Assembly: GCA_007116685.1 (NCBI GenBank)
Contig: SKIC01000276.1
Coordinates: 1-34,303, forward strand
Reading direction: 5' to 3'
DNA from: Balneolales bacterium
Lineage (GTDB): Bacteria > Bacteroidota > Rhodothermia > Balneolales > Natronogracilivirgulaceae
DNA length: 34,303 nucleotides
This document shows, one piece after another, positions 16,117-26,609 of the stretch. The notes under the pieces were generated by a model. It was not told the DNA's origin. It saw only the letters and a list, made by a program, of their open reading frames with translations, and did no database searches. A program made the translations under genes and the position numbers. How positions within the stretch are numbered: position 1 is the stretch's first letter; each line of letters begins with the position of its first letter.

Positions 16117-19100
16117 TTATTTCACTAAAGTCATCGTTCTGCTTAGGGTTTTGTTGCCTGCTTGCAGGCGATAGATATACATACCGGATGACAAGTTTGC
16201 GGCATCAAAAGTGGCGTTGTGTGTACCGGCTGGCATTACCTCGTTTACCAAGGTTGCCACCTGGCGTCCTAATACATCATACACCGTTAAACGTACCATT
16301 GCATTTTCCGGCAGCGCGTAGGAAATGACGGTAGTTGGGTTGAACGGGTTGGGGTAGTTTTGGGAGAGGGAGAGTGATGTAGGTAGTTCACTACCGGAAT
16401 CGCTACTTGTTACATCACCGGCAAAAATACTTATAGTGAATCTGTCTTTCATCTCGTCTACCGGCATACTCCGTAAAGCATTTAGTTTTTCGGATGCTTC
16501 AATTGTCACGGCATCGGAGTAAAACACGTAAGATTCTTCCAAAATGTTGATTTGCTTATCCAACTTGGTATCGTTCAGCAAAATAGACCAATCAGAAGGC
16601 AGGTTTCCGAAATCCTCAGAAGAAATTTCGAAATATCCATCATGATTTGCAGTAAGGAAAGCTAAATCTAAATCAACTCGCTCTTGTAAATGGAGAGGTT
16701 GTGATTCAATGGCTTTAGAAATTAGCTTACCGTTGCGCTCCCCTGTAAAGGCGATGGAAGCGAAAGTATCTGTAAGTGGAGCCAACATTGGCATATCCAG
16801 ATAATCAAAACCTGACGTTGCTTCTTCATGGAATCTCAGATACACATAATTACCGGCAATTTCCTCTGCTTGAGGCGTCAGATTAAGACGCACCATTATT
16901 TCATTAGCCTGAGACAGCATTGTAGCCTGAGGCTCTGTGGCAACAGTCACGCTTCCTGTAGTACTCTCATATACAGCAACGCCAAAAACCGGAATTTCTG
17001 CTGAGTTATCCGTTACTAGATCAAATGTCTGATTTTCTTCATTCAGCACGAAATAATCCGTACCGCTTAATCCTCCGGATATATGTTGACCGGTAATTGC
17101 ACTATTGAATGGGTTACCTACAAATTCCCAATCGTTTTCACTGAGTAGATTGCGGGTCACATCAGAAGTTGGTGTCAGACCTTGCAAACTAAGCGTAAAT
17201 GGCAATTCTACAGAAGGGCCAATGTCATTATCGTAATAATACCATAAGAAACCAGTAGCTGTTGGAATCTGATAATCAGCATCAGCGCCTGAAGGGATAC
17301 CATAATCACCGCCTGTTCTAAACAATAAATTTGGAGAGGCTGAGTCGTAATCAACTTCACCGCCATAAATTGCGTTTAGTCCGGAATATCCCTGCACCAG
17401 GTTTTGGTTGGCCAAATCAGAAATACGAACTCCACTAACTGGTGCGGAAAGCACTCTCCAACCGGCATTTTCTCCGGAAGCAATTTGCTCCGTAAAGGTT
17501 TCATTTCCGGATGGATAAGAGAAATAGCTGGTGAAGTTCATGTCTCCACCGCCGAGGTTATTATCACCATCGGGAAATCCACGACCGTATCCTTCGTTAG
17601 ATGTGAAGCCATTAACGCCATTCATATAAGTAGCCACAAAATCGAAACTATTGCCGCCAATATCAGATGTTTCAATTGTGAAAATGAATGACTCATCGCT
17701 TCCTGCATCCGGTGAACCAACAGCACTGATAAAATTCAATCCTTCATTATCAATTTGTCCCGTAGGAGGAATTTCCCATAGGCCACCAAAAGGCACTCCT
17801 ATAGAGATAGCATAACGAGCATTGAATCCATTAGGAAATGTTAAAGTAGAAGCAAAATCTCCGGCACTTGAAATAGCTCTGCGATTGTTGTCTTGCTGAT
17901 CATTAACCGCGCCATCAATTATATTTCTACCTTCTGAATCATTGTCTATATAGACTACAAAAAAGTCAATCGCGCCTTCTTCATTGCCAAAAGAGCCGGG
18001 ACCTCGCTGGAATTCGAAATAGATATTATCATCGTTATCCCACACTCGCAATGTGCTACCACTCACCGTTCCGCCAAATCCCGTACCACCGTTACCGGAA
18101 AATACAGCCTTTGGTGCTGTTGTGGTAAAACTGCGAACTTCTGACCAAGCACCATTACCAATATTATCTCTTCCTCTGACTCGCCAAAAGTATTCTGTTT
18201 CAAATCCCAGTATTTCGGTCAAGGTTAACGAAGTCGCTTCGATATTACTCACATTTCTTACTGTAGAAGTAAAATCATCCAAAGTAGAAATCTGGATTTG
18301 ATAATCGATGGCATTTGCGTCTGCTTGCCATGAAAAAGAAGGAAGTAGGGTTAATCCTGTTGCATTATCAGCAGGCGAAGTTAAAACGATTTGCTCAACA
18401 TCGGTTTCTTCAAGTGTTGTAAAAGACCAGGTGGCAGACCAAGGGCCGTTGCCATCAGCTCCAGTTCCTCTAACTCGCCAGAAATACTCTTGTCCGCTTA
18501 TCAAGTCACTGGAAACTGAAAAAGTAGTTGTGGTTAATCCTGATTCATCAATAACCGTAGATGAGAAATCACTCTCTGTAGAGATTTGGATAGAATATGT
18601 ATCTGCTCTGTCTGCGGTTGTCCATTCAAACTCCGGTTGAAATTCGATATCAACTGCGTTATTGGCAGGGGATGTTAAACTTACAGCATCTGGAATTGCC
18701 AATTGAGTGATTTGAAAATTGTTAAAATAGAAATTTTGGTTATCACCACCTGCGTTAGCATTATTAAATATGGTTACTTGATCCAAAATCCCGTTTACAG
18801 TTCCTGTTGCATTTGGGCTACTGCTATGCAATCCTGTAATCTCATAGTTCAAATCATCCCCAACTTGAACTAATTTCACAGTTAAGACCTCCCCATTTTG
18901 TCTCTGGCTATCCCAACCTGTCACTGGTGCTGTACCCCCGCCAGTCCATGAGTAGCCACCACCAGTAATATCAAAGAAAAAAATAGTTGCGTCTTCACTA
19001 TCCTGAATGTTGAAACCTCTGGTTCCCCCGTCAAAGCGAAAACTAACTTGGAAACTTAATTCTTGGCCATTTCCTAAAGATGAACTTACTCTACGTTGTG

Positions 19101-19386
19101 CAACAGTCGCATCATCAGTTCCACTATTCCACATTCCAAAAGCCTGCCCACCGGAATTAATACCATTAGTCCAATCTTCATTAGGGGTAGAGCTGCCTAA
19201 AAAATGTCCCCCATTACCAGCAGGTGCACTCAAAACCCACGGCTGAAACCCTGTTCCTTCATTAGAACCATTTGTCCAAGTACTATAATTCGAGGCATCA
19301 TCCTCAGCTAAAATGGTTTGAGCTTCTGCGGTTACGGAAAAGCCTAATAATATTACGCACAAGAATAATTTGTATAACTTTTTCAT
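16117..19386 (-). CDS. Fibronectin type III repeat surface protein with T9SS type A C-terminal sorting domain
   Basis: 1089 aa; signal peptide; two FN3-like repeats ('[17 protein letters not shown]...EYFWRVRG', '[17 protein letters not shown]...EYFWRVRG'); C-terminus '[85 protein letters not shown]'. Confidence 0.93.
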   Translation of the reverse strand: MKKLYKLFLCVILLGFSVTAEAQTILAEDDASNYSTWTNGSNEGTGFQPWVLSAPAGNGGHFLGSSTPNEDWTNGINSGGQAFGMWNSGTDDATVAQRRVSSSLGNGQELSFQVSFRFDGGTRGFNIQDSEDATIFFFDITGGGYSWTGGGTAPVTGWDSQRQNGEVLTVKLVQVGDDLNYEITGLHSSSPNATGTVNGILDQVTIFNNANAGGDNQNFYFNNFQITQLAIPDAVSLTSPANNAVDIEFQPEFEWTTADRADTYSIQISTESDFSSTVIDESGLTTTTFSVSSDLISGQEYFWRVRGTGADGNGPWSATWSFTTLEETDVEQIVLTSPADNATGLTLLPSFSWQADANAIDYQIQISTLDDFTSTVRNVSNIEATSLTLTEILGFETEYFWRVRGRDNIGNGAWSEVRSFTTTAPKAVFSGNGGTGFGGTVSGSTLRVWDNDDNIYFEFQRGPGSFGNEEGAIDFFVVYIDNDSEGRNIIDGAVNDQQDNNRRAISSAGDFASTLTFPNGFNARYAISIGVPFGGLWEIPPTGQIDNEGLNFISAVGSPDAGSDESFIFTIETSDIGGNSFDFVATYMNGVNGFTSNEGYGRGFPDGDNNLGGGDMNFTSYFSYPSGNETFTEQIASGENAGWRVLSAPVSGVRISDLANQNLVQGYSGLNAIYGGEVDYDSASPNLLFRTGGDYGIPSGADADYQIPTATGFLWYYYDNDIGPSVELPFTLSLQGLTPTSDVTRNLLSENDWEFVGNPFNSAITGQHISGGLSGTDYFVLNEENQTFDLVTDNSAEIPVFGVAVYESTTGSVTVATEPQATMLSQANEIMVRLNLTPQAEEIAGNYVYLRFHEEATSGFDYLDMPMLAPLTDTFASIAFTGERNGKLISKAIESQPLHLQERVDLDLAFLTANHDGYFEISSEDFGNLPSDWSILLNDTKLDKQINILEESYVFYSDAVTIEASEKLNALRSMPVDEMKDRFTISIFAGDVTSSDSGSELPTSLSLSQNYPNPFNPTTVISYALPENAMVRLTVYDVLGRQVATLVNEVMPAGTHNATFDAANLSSGMYIYRLQAGNKTLSRTMTLVK

Positions 19387-19568
19387 TTTGTATTTCTCCT
19401 CATAAGCTTAATTCCAAAAAAAGTAGCTCCTAGTAAAGCCATAACAATTGGTGTCCAAACCGGAGCCTGATCCGGTGGGTTTGGCAGGCCGGGTTGCGCA
19501 TGTAATGGGAATGCGATGACTAATACCAGAACAACGAGAATAGTAATACCAAGTAATATCTGTTTCAT
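19383..19568 (-). CDS. Small membrane protein with PID-CTERM-like architecture
   Basis: 61 aa: signal peptide [25 protein letters not shown], Pro-rich [12 protein letters not shown]-terminal [20 protein letters not shown], basic tail MRRNTK; ATGA overlap with next gene. Confidence 0.7.
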   Translation of the reverse strand: MKQILLGITILVVLVLVIAFPLHAQPGLPNPPDQAPVWTPIVMALLGATFFGIKLMRRNTK

Positions 19569-19606
19569 ACGAGCCTATTTTAGTTAAATGGGGGAATAGC
19601 ACAACT

Positions 19607-19620
19607 TGAAAGCGCTTACA
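19607..19620. promoter_or_regulatory. LacI/cre-like operator TGAAAGCGCTTACA
   Basis: Palindromic core AAGCGCTT 19610-19617, about 40 bp upstream of the small CTERM-like gene. Confidence 0.45.
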
Positions 19621-19762
19621 TCTAAGTAATATAAATTAATATTTTTTATTTCAGCAACACTTGTTTCGAAATCCTTTGAGTGATTTCATCAGTGTTTTTT
19701 ATTCGTTTTTTCCAGATAAGAGACACGAACACTTTTCCATTCAGTTTTGTTATTTTCCCATC

Positions 19763-20464
19763 ATGAACAACGCATATACAATTTTACTAATGGAAGACGA
19801 GCAGGAACCGGCCGAAATGCTCGTCAACTATCTGGAAATGCATGAATACAAGGTATTTCATGCTGCCAATGGGAAAAAGGCTGAAAAACTGATTAACGAC
19901 CACGCTTCAGAAATTGATTTGGCCGTTTTGGATATTATGGTGCCGGGTAGAGATGGTCATCAGGTTTGTAGGTTTATTCGTCAACATCCCGTAGTTAATA
20001 GTATTCCTGTCATTTTTCTTACTGCAAAAAACAAAGAAAAAGATAAAATTGACGGACTCACTGTTGGTGCTGATGATTATATCCCGAAACCTGCCAGCCT
20101 CAATCTGATTAAAGCCCACATCGAATCCTTACTTCGCAGACATAAAAAAGACAAAGGCGGATGGATAGCTTTTGGAGGTGTTCACATCAATCCCGCTTCC
20201 AGAGAAGTTACTTGTGGCGGAACGGCTTTGGAATTAACCCATACCGAATTTGAAATCCTGCACTTGTTTTTTGAAAGTCCCAAGCGGGTATTTACACGTC
20301 AGGAGATTCTGGAGCATATTGGCGGCGATGACAAATTTGTCTTTGACCGAACCGTAGATGTGCATATCAAAAACCTGCGACTAAAGATGGGCTCTCATGG
20401 AGATATCATCAAAACCTATCGCGGTACGGGATATGGGCTGCATAAGGAGGCTTTGCAGATTTAA
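19763..20464 (+). CDS. OmpR/PhoB-family DNA-binding response regulator
   Basis: REC domain 'ILLMEDEQ...LAVLDIMVPGRDGHQVCRFIR...VIFLTAKNKEKDKIDGLTVGADDYIPKP' and wHTH 'RTVDVHIKNLRLKMGSHGDIIKTYRGTGYGL'; ORF track start 19661 is upstream, ATG at 19763 preferred. Confidence 0.95.
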   Translation: MNNAYTILLMEDEQEPAEMLVNYLEMHEYKVFHAANGKKAEKLINDHASEIDLAVLDIMVPGRDGHQVCRFIRQHPVVNSIPVIFLTAKNKEKDKIDGLTVGADDYIPKPASLNLIKAHIESLLRRHKKDKGGWIAFGGVHINPASREVTCGGTALELTHTEFEILHLFFESPKRVFTRQEILEHIGGDDKFVFDRTVDVHIKNLRLKMGSHGDIIKTYRGTGYGLHKEALQI

Positions 20465-20727
20465 TCGGGTTTTCTGTGAATCTGATTTTTTCACGCGGAG
20501 TGATCGCTGAGTTGCGCAGATGTTTTTGGTGGTCATTTATATTCTTTGCAAACTACTTTCGTTGAAAATGAGCAGTAAAAGGAGATTTGACATATCAGCA
20601 TGATTAATTCTGATATGTGCTAAATCCCGAAGTTTATAAACGTGCCAATCCACAGTAGCAGACTGGCACGCTTTATATATTTATCTTGCTGTCCGACTAA
20701 ATAGAAAATCATCCACGTTTTATTCAC

Positions 20728-20836
20728 CTCCCCCTAAATCCCCCGCCAAAGGCAGGGGACTTAAAGAAAGCCCTGTCTTATACCCCTTATATTTTGGACT
20801 AGTCTGTCGCTATGACAGAAAGGGGCACTAGGGGAG
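20728..20836. repeat. Intergenic inverted-repeat element (CTCCCCCTA...TAGGGGAG)
   Basis: Outer arms CTCCCCCTA 20728-20736 and TAGGGGAG 20829-20836; nested CCCC/GCC-aaa-GGC/GGGG and CTGTC-gctat-GACAG (20804-20818). Confidence 0.55.
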
Positions 20837-20910
20837 AATTCTCCTTTAAGTAACTGATTTTTAATTCTTAGATGTATATGTCTAAAATTTTCCCGGATAA
20901 CAATGAGATA

Positions 20911-22965
20911 TTATCTTGCGCCCGGATCGGCGTATTGGCCTATCCACTCACGTACTTGCTCGTACCAGTAGAGTGAATTATTTGGTTTTAGAATCCAGTG
21001 ATTTTCATCGGGATAATAAATCAGGCGTGAATCTACACCTCTACTTTGCAAAGTGCGGAATAATTCAAATGCCTGCCCCACCGGAACTCGATAATCCAAT
21101 TGTCCGTGAATAATTAAGGCAGGAGTTCGGAAATCGCCGGCCATGTAGTGTGGCGAGATATCTTTGTAAATTGTGTTTCCTTCATCCCAATAATTGCCAA
21201 AACGAACGGTGTGCACAGCAAAATCTGCGGCCATTTGCGAATACATATTGTAAACTGGCGCATGAATTACCAATGCATTGAAAGGATGCTCTTTTGCCAA
21301 AAGTACAGAAGAAAGATATCCACCATAACTACCGCCACCGGCTACCATGCGGTCGGCATCAATCCAATCTTTTTCAGCAAACCAGGCTGCCGCTGCTTGC
21401 GTGTCTTTTAGCGGACGAGTTACCCAATCCGGATTTATAGAATCGGTAAAGTCCTGACCAAAACCTGAACTTCCATGGAAATTATGCCAGGCAACCACAT
21501 ATCCCCATGATGCGAAAGTTTGTGCATTCCAGCGGAAATGAAATCCGTCTGTAATTCCACTATGCGGTCCACCGTGAATCAATAAGAAAAGAGGATATTC
21601 TTTGCTTTTATCGAAATCCGGCGGATAATGAACCCACATTTGGATGTCTTGCCCATCATAGCCCTGATAGGTGACGCTTTCGTAGGTTCCTAAACGCACA
21701 TCAGCGAGAATATCATCATTGATGGTATCAATTCGTCGGGTATTTCCATTTCTGGTGTTGATTACTTTTAAGCGAGGGGGATACAGAAAACTGTGATTCA
21801 ATCCTACCAGAGTACCATTATCTGAGATGGCAACTGAGGGAAAATCAGTATCCGCCGTAACAGCACTTGGCGAACCACTTGTGGTGATATAATACACGCG
21901 TCGCGTTCCGGCATCATCGATTGAGCCATAAAGTCCACGATTATTCGGCGCCCAGACCAAGCCATCAGCGGAGCGGTCCCAACCTTCGGTAACTACTTCG
22001 GATCTGTCTCGGCGTACATCGTAAATAGCCAAACGGCGGGTATCAGCATAAAAGCCTTTTATGCGCTGCGTAGTGTAAGCGAGCATTCTCCCATTTGGAC
22101 TAAATTGAGGGTTTCCATCCGGCGCATCATTATCAGCAGTTAGATTGCGTGCTTCATCAGAGCCAATTTCGAACAGATAGATATCAAATTTAGGATCCAA
22201 ATCGTCTTGATTGGTATCAGACACAAAAGCAATCAGACTTTCATCCGGAGATACATCGTAATTGGCTGTACTCTGTCCGGATCTAGGCAATTGTAAACCG
22301 GTTTGCTTGGTTACTTCCTGAACTTCGCCTCCTTTAGCAGGAATACGGAAGATGTAAGCCTCATGGGTTTCATCTAACCATCTATCCCAGGAAGCAAATG
22401 GCAAAGCATTCCAGGTATGAGCAGACATGTGAGAACTTCTTCTTTGGGAAAGTGTCTCTGCCATCTCCTCCCAACTTTGTCCGGGAAAGATATTGGATAC
22501 AAAATAAATATGATCACCTACCCAGCGTGGCGCACTTACTCCGGTGGGAACTTCGGTCAGACGCTGAGCCTCGCCCGGTTCGTTAATTGGGAGAATATAG
22601 ATTTGTCCGGCATCGTCGCCCTCTCTGCGAGTAATAAAAGCAAGTTTGGTACCATCCGGACTAAAAACCGGCTGACCGGCTGCGGAACCATGCTGCGTTA
22701 GCGGTCGCTCAACAGAACCATCAGCGGCAAAAAGCCATAAATTTGTGTGACTTTTGTCGTCATCAACGGTGTAATGTGTTACAGGAGCCACAACCCAGCG
22801 TCCATCCGGGGAAATGGTTGGATTCCCGACACGCTTCATCTCCCAGAGGCGCTCGGCACTGAGTGTATTATCGGTTTCGCCATTGTTTTCCCGCGCTTCT
22901 GTAGCCAGCGTAGAAAACAAAAAAAGACCGACAAGCAATACTGCAAAAATGCGATTTTTCTTCAT
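20911..22965 (-). CDS. S9 family peptidase (acylaminoacyl/prolyl oligopeptidase-like), secreted
   Basis: 684 aa; signal peptide; beta-propeller 'SPDGRWV/SPDGTKLAF' repeats; catalytic 'GGGSYGGYLS', 'HGQLDYRVP', 'ENHWI'. Confidence 0.95.
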   Translation of the reverse strand: MKKNRIFAVLLVGLFLFSTLATEARENNGETDNTLSAERLWEMKRVGNPTISPDGRWVVAPVTHYTVDDDKSHTNLWLFAADGSVERPLTQHGSAAGQPVFSPDGTKLAFITRREGDDAGQIYILPINEPGEAQRLTEVPTGVSAPRWVGDHIYFVSNIFPGQSWEEMAETLSQRRSSHMSAHTWNALPFASWDRWLDETHEAYIFRIPAKGGEVQEVTKQTGLQLPRSGQSTANYDVSPDESLIAFVSDTNQDDLDPKFDIYLFEIGSDEARNLTADNDAPDGNPQFSPNGRMLAYTTQRIKGFYADTRRLAIYDVRRDRSEVVTEGWDRSADGLVWAPNNRGLYGSIDDAGTRRVYYITTSGSPSAVTADTDFPSVAISDNGTLVGLNHSFLYPPRLKVINTRNGNTRRIDTINDDILADVRLGTYESVTYQGYDGQDIQMWVHYPPDFDKSKEYPLFLLIHGGPHSGITDGFHFRWNAQTFASWGYVVAWHNFHGSSGFGQDFTDSINPDWVTRPLKDTQAAAAWFAEKDWIDADRMVAGGGSYGGYLSSVLLAKEHPFNALVIHAPVYNMYSQMAADFAVHTVRFGNYWDEGNTIYKDISPHYMAGDFRTPALIIHGQLDYRVPVGQAFELFRTLQSRGVDSRLIYYPDENHWILKPNNSLYWYEQVREWIGQYADPGAR

Positions 22966-23105
22966 ACTTAGTAGGTTTAGGTGAAAAGGGTTAGGTGACT
23001 AAGAATAGCAAAATGAGCCCATATCCCATAATTGATTCGTGTAAATTTATGGATTGATGTCTGAACATGTTTTTAGAAAAGTAGTAAACCACACACAGTC
23101 AATAA

Positions 23106-23286
23106 TCCCAACGGGGTCAGATGTTAATAATAACGTCAATCCCATGCCTCGACTCCGAAGGGAGTTAAATGCATAAAAAAAAGGAAGTCCCCCACACCTA
23201 ATCCAACAACTCAAACAGGTCGCATGTTTACAAAACGGCAACTTATCTCTTCCAATGACCCCGATGGGGTCGCATGTTTATAAAAT
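23106..23286. repeat. Degenerate repeat array, unit approx. CCCCGAnGGGGTCgcATGTTTAtAAAA
   Basis: Four related copies near 23106, 23151, 23218 and 23257; last copy has GACCCC-gat-GGGGTC hairpin; abuts osmC stop codon. Confidence 0.65.
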
Positions 23287-23288
23287 TG

Positions 23289-23678
23289 CTAAACCATCTC
23301 TTTGGTAATCACCGCTTCTTTTTTCAGAAACTTGTGTACCGGGCACATTTCAGCGATTTGTCCTAAGCGCTTATGCTCCTGCTCGGTGATATCTGCATCT
23401 ACTTCCAGTAATAGTTTGATTTCTTTGTCTTCATTCATAGAAGCTTCAATAGCGATTCTTCTTACTTTCATCTCTTTGCGCTGTATGTACATACGCAAAG
23501 TTATAGCCACGCAGCTGGTGAGTCCGGCAAGGATGAACCCAAACGGATCAGGGCCTTTATTATCACCATTTAATTCTTCCGGCTCATCCGCCACAAGTTG
23601 ATGTCCGTGATACTCCATAGTTGTGGTATAGCCACCTTCATCGTTAAAAGCGACCAATAAGCGTTCTTTGATTCCCAT
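23289..23678 (-). CDS. OsmC family protein
   Basis: 129 aa; 'GPDPFGFILAGLTSCVAITLRMYIQRKEMKV' and 'AEMCPVHKFL' with the two redox cysteines. Confidence 0.92.
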   Translation of the reverse strand: MGIKERLLVAFNDEGGYTTTMEYHGHQLVADEPEELNGDNKGPDPFGFILAGLTSCVAITLRMYIQRKEMKVRRIAIEASMNEDKEIKLLLEVDADITEQEHKRLGQIAEMCPVHKFLKKEAVITKEMV

Positions 23679-23869
23679 AATTTCCTCTATTAATAATATT
23701 CCAGCCGAAGCCTTGATTCAGTTTAATAATTTATTTTAATATATAATTTTTTATATATGTTTTCCAGTCTGGGTATAAGCAGATATTTTTTTCGTAACAT
23801 TACCTTAAAATAGACTTATACATTTTCCGGATTAAAATTTTTAATTACGGACAAATCATTTTCTGAGTT

Positions 23870-26332
23870 TTGATTTCTAAATTCTCAAAATCCGACACCT
23901 ATATTTTTGCAGGAGGCCTGATTGGTCTTTTGCTAATGCTCATAGTCTTGCCACGGGTTTCACCGGAATATTATCTTTCTATATCCAACTCTGAGGAAGA
24001 CATCCTAAACAGAACCCAATCTATATTAGAGGTGATGGATGTTCAAACCCCACCTGAAGCTGTTACCATTTCGATCAGACGTAACTATCCTCTTATCAGA
24101 GATGTAATTCACAATTTTGGAAAGCGTAAAGTGAACAATTGGCTGAGTAAAGGTGATGAACAGCATGTGCTTTTTTATTGGGATGTTTCTGTAGGTCATC
24201 GCCAGACTAACTGGGTGGAAATATCTGAAATGGAGGGAGATGATTTCTCAGAAGAAGAGTTTTCTCGCAGTGATTTCCGTATGAGGTTTTCACCGGATGG
24301 CGCCCTGCTCTCTTTCCAAAGTGATTCGCTATCTTTGCCATATTACGATTCCCATATTCTGGATACCGAGAATATCACGGAGGAAAAGCTTATAGCTATT
24401 GCAAAATTTCATCTTGAAAAAACAATCTGGCATCAGGATAAGCTGCAATTTTCTTCATTTACTGTAAATCAGGATGAAATAGAAATTACTTTCTTGCGAG
24501 ATGAGTTCATCCCATTAGACATCAATGTACGAATCAATAATGATGGTAGTTTAAACCGCATTTCTTATGACGGAAACGAACTTTTAGCAACTAGCTCAAC
24601 GACGAATGATTTACGAGGTATCGTAACAACCATAGCCAGTATTATCCTGGGTATCTTTATTCTTATTACCTTTTTCAGAAGGCAATTTGATCGCCTAATT
24701 GATATGCGTCTCGTAAAACTGGATGCCTTTGCGATAGGTTTGCTGTCTTTTTTTATTCTGATTTTGATTCTCTATCGTGAGTTAATTGGTGAAACTACAG
24801 CGTCTCCGAGTGTTTGGTTTATCATTGTGTTTGTGCCCATAGTAACCGGATTGATTACTGCAGGTATTTCGATGTTGGTTTTGGGAACTGCTGATTCGCT
24901 AACCGAAGAGGCATCCAGTGGCAAGAAACATGCTATCACCTTACTGCGTCATGGCTATGTAAAAAATGATATCGTGGGCTTTTCTCTAACACGTGGGCTT
25001 GCCGGTGGTTTAATAATGATTGGATTGGCAACTCTGATTTTTGCAATTGCAGATTACTCCTGGTTTTCACCTCTGGAATCATCCTCCCTTTACACGGTTA
25101 ACGAATACGCTATTGCACCTTTATATGGTTTAGCCGTAAAAGGTTTTACCGCCATATTAATGTCCATTTCTTTGGTGATGATTCCGGGAGCATGGTTACA
25201 ACTCAAGCGACTTTCAAAATTCTGGATTTTTCTCATTTTAGTTTTTTTGAATTCGCTTTTTCTGTTCAGCGTACCATTATTCTTAAACGATTATACCGGC
25301 TTTATTTCCAGTTTGATTCTGGTAGCTATCCCTGTCTGGTTTTATCTCAAGTATGATGTACTTACAGTTATCACAACCTACTTTGTGTATGGCATCAGTT
25401 TATTTTCTTCGCAATTTTTGATTCTTCCCGGCTACTCTGATGTGAGTGTTTTTCTGATGTTCTTATTTGTAGCGGCTACCTTTCTAATTACAGGGTATCA
25501 AGGCTTAAAGACGGAAGATGATTTAAGCAAAATGCCCGACTTGGTTCCTGAATATCTGAAACGCCTGGCCCGCGAGCAGCGCATTGAAAAAGAGTTTGAA
25601 CTGGCTAAAGAAGTACAGGATCACTTTTTGACTTCGTCAGAGCCAAACATAAGAGGATTCGATATTGCGGCTAGTTGTAAAACGGCTTACGAAGTAGGTG
25701 GGGATTATTATGATTTTATTGCTTTGGATGATAAGCACACATTGATAATCATTGCCGATGTTAGTGGGAAAGGCGTAAAAGCAGCATTTTATATGACTTT
25801 GTTAAAGGGATATTTACAGGCCGTTTGTAAAACTCAGAAAACCATTCATGATATAATTGTAGAAGTAAATCGGCTTTTCTATCAAAATAGCTCTCCCGGA
25901 ACCTTCATTACAGCTTTAGCGGGGATTTTGAATAGTGAGACTCAAACATTTGAATATGTCCGTGCTGGTCATGATCCCTTGTATTTGCATGACCATGAGA
26001 CCGGTGATTGCCAAAAATTTATTCCAAAAGGGTTTGCTCTTGGGATGGCTGATCCGGATACATTTGAAAAGCATCTGGAAGTTTCGAAAATCAAACTCAC
26101 TCCGGAAAAGACTTTATTACTATTTACTGATGGCTATGCAGAAAGCACCAATATTGCCCGGGAACAGTTTGGCGAACAACGATTAGAAAATTCCATTCTC
26201 CGTAATGCTAACAAGCAAATATCCTCAGGAAAACTAGCAAAAATGATTACCGAGGATGTAAAAGGATTTACCGGTTCGGCAGTGCAACATGATGATATGA
26301 CTATCATAATTGTTCAAAAAAAGCTTGTTTAA
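23870..26332 (+). CDS. Multi-TM membrane protein with C-terminal PP2C/SpoIIE-type serine phosphatase domain
   Basis: 820 aa, TTG start; multiple TM helices; 'ELAKEVQDHFLTSSEPNIRGFDIAASCKTAYEVGGDYYDFI...IIADVSGKGVKAAFYMTLLKGYLQ...LLLFTDGYAES...HDDMTIIIV'. Confidence 0.93.
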   Translation: MISKFSKSDTYIFAGGLIGLLLMLIVLPRVSPEYYLSISNSEEDILNRTQSILEVMDVQTPPEAVTISIRRNYPLIRDVIHNFGKRKVNNWLSKGDEQHVLFYWDVSVGHRQTNWVEISEMEGDDFSEEEFSRSDFRMRFSPDGALLSFQSDSLSLPYYDSHILDTENITEEKLIAIAKFHLEKTIWHQDKLQFSSFTVNQDEIEITFLRDEFIPLDINVRINNDGSLNRISYDGNELLATSSTTNDLRGIVTTIASIILGIFILITFFRRQFDRLIDMRLVKLDAFAIGLLSFFILILILYRELIGETTASPSVWFIIVFVPIVTGLITAGISMLVLGTADSLTEEASSGKKHAITLLRHGYVKNDIVGFSLTRGLAGGLIMIGLATLIFAIADYSWFSPLESSSLYTVNEYAIAPLYGLAVKGFTAILMSISLVMIPGAWLQLKRLSKFWIFLILVFLNSLFLFSVPLFLNDYTGFISSLILVAIPVWFYLKYDVLTVITTYFVYGISLFSSQFLILPGYSDVSVFLMFLFVAATFLITGYQGLKTEDDLSKMPDLVPEYLKRLAREQRIEKEFELAKEVQDHFLTSSEPNIRGFDIAASCKTAYEVGGDYYDFIALDDKHTLIIIADVSGKGVKAAFYMTLLKGYLQAVCKTQKTIHDIIVEVNRLFYQNSSPGTFITALAGILNSETQTFEYVRAGHDPLYLHDHETGDCQKFIPKGFALGMADPDTFEKHLEVSKIKLTPEKTLLLFTDGYAESTNIAREQFGEQRLENSILRNANKQISSGKLAKMITEDVKGFTGSAVQHDDMTIIIVQKKLV

Positions 26333-26609
26333 TGGATTGAAATACGTGTACAAATCATTTATCCAAAAACAAAGGCTACGCTTAAAAAGAACAATCCACT
26401 GTAGAACAGAAAGTTAATCCAATAATCAAGCTTAACTAATTCATGATGATTTGAGATTGTGGTATTCATAATACCTCCCCATGGCATTACCCATTGACTC
26501 ATTGATTTCATTATATCGCATTATTGCATTAGTAAACTAAGCTTCTGCATATAGACAAATTGTAGGACTAACCTCAAGAGTCTTGTAGGATAGTAGCGTA
26601 GACTTGTCG

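Noticed and set aside
23047-23241. 64-aa ORF MPFCKHATCLSCWIR...
   Set aside because: Translation of the CCCCGAnGGGG repeat array; Cys content is a repeat artefact.
23106-23286. Possible CRISPR array
   Set aside because: Units are irregularly spaced, degenerate and lack uniform spacers; no cas genes in the window.
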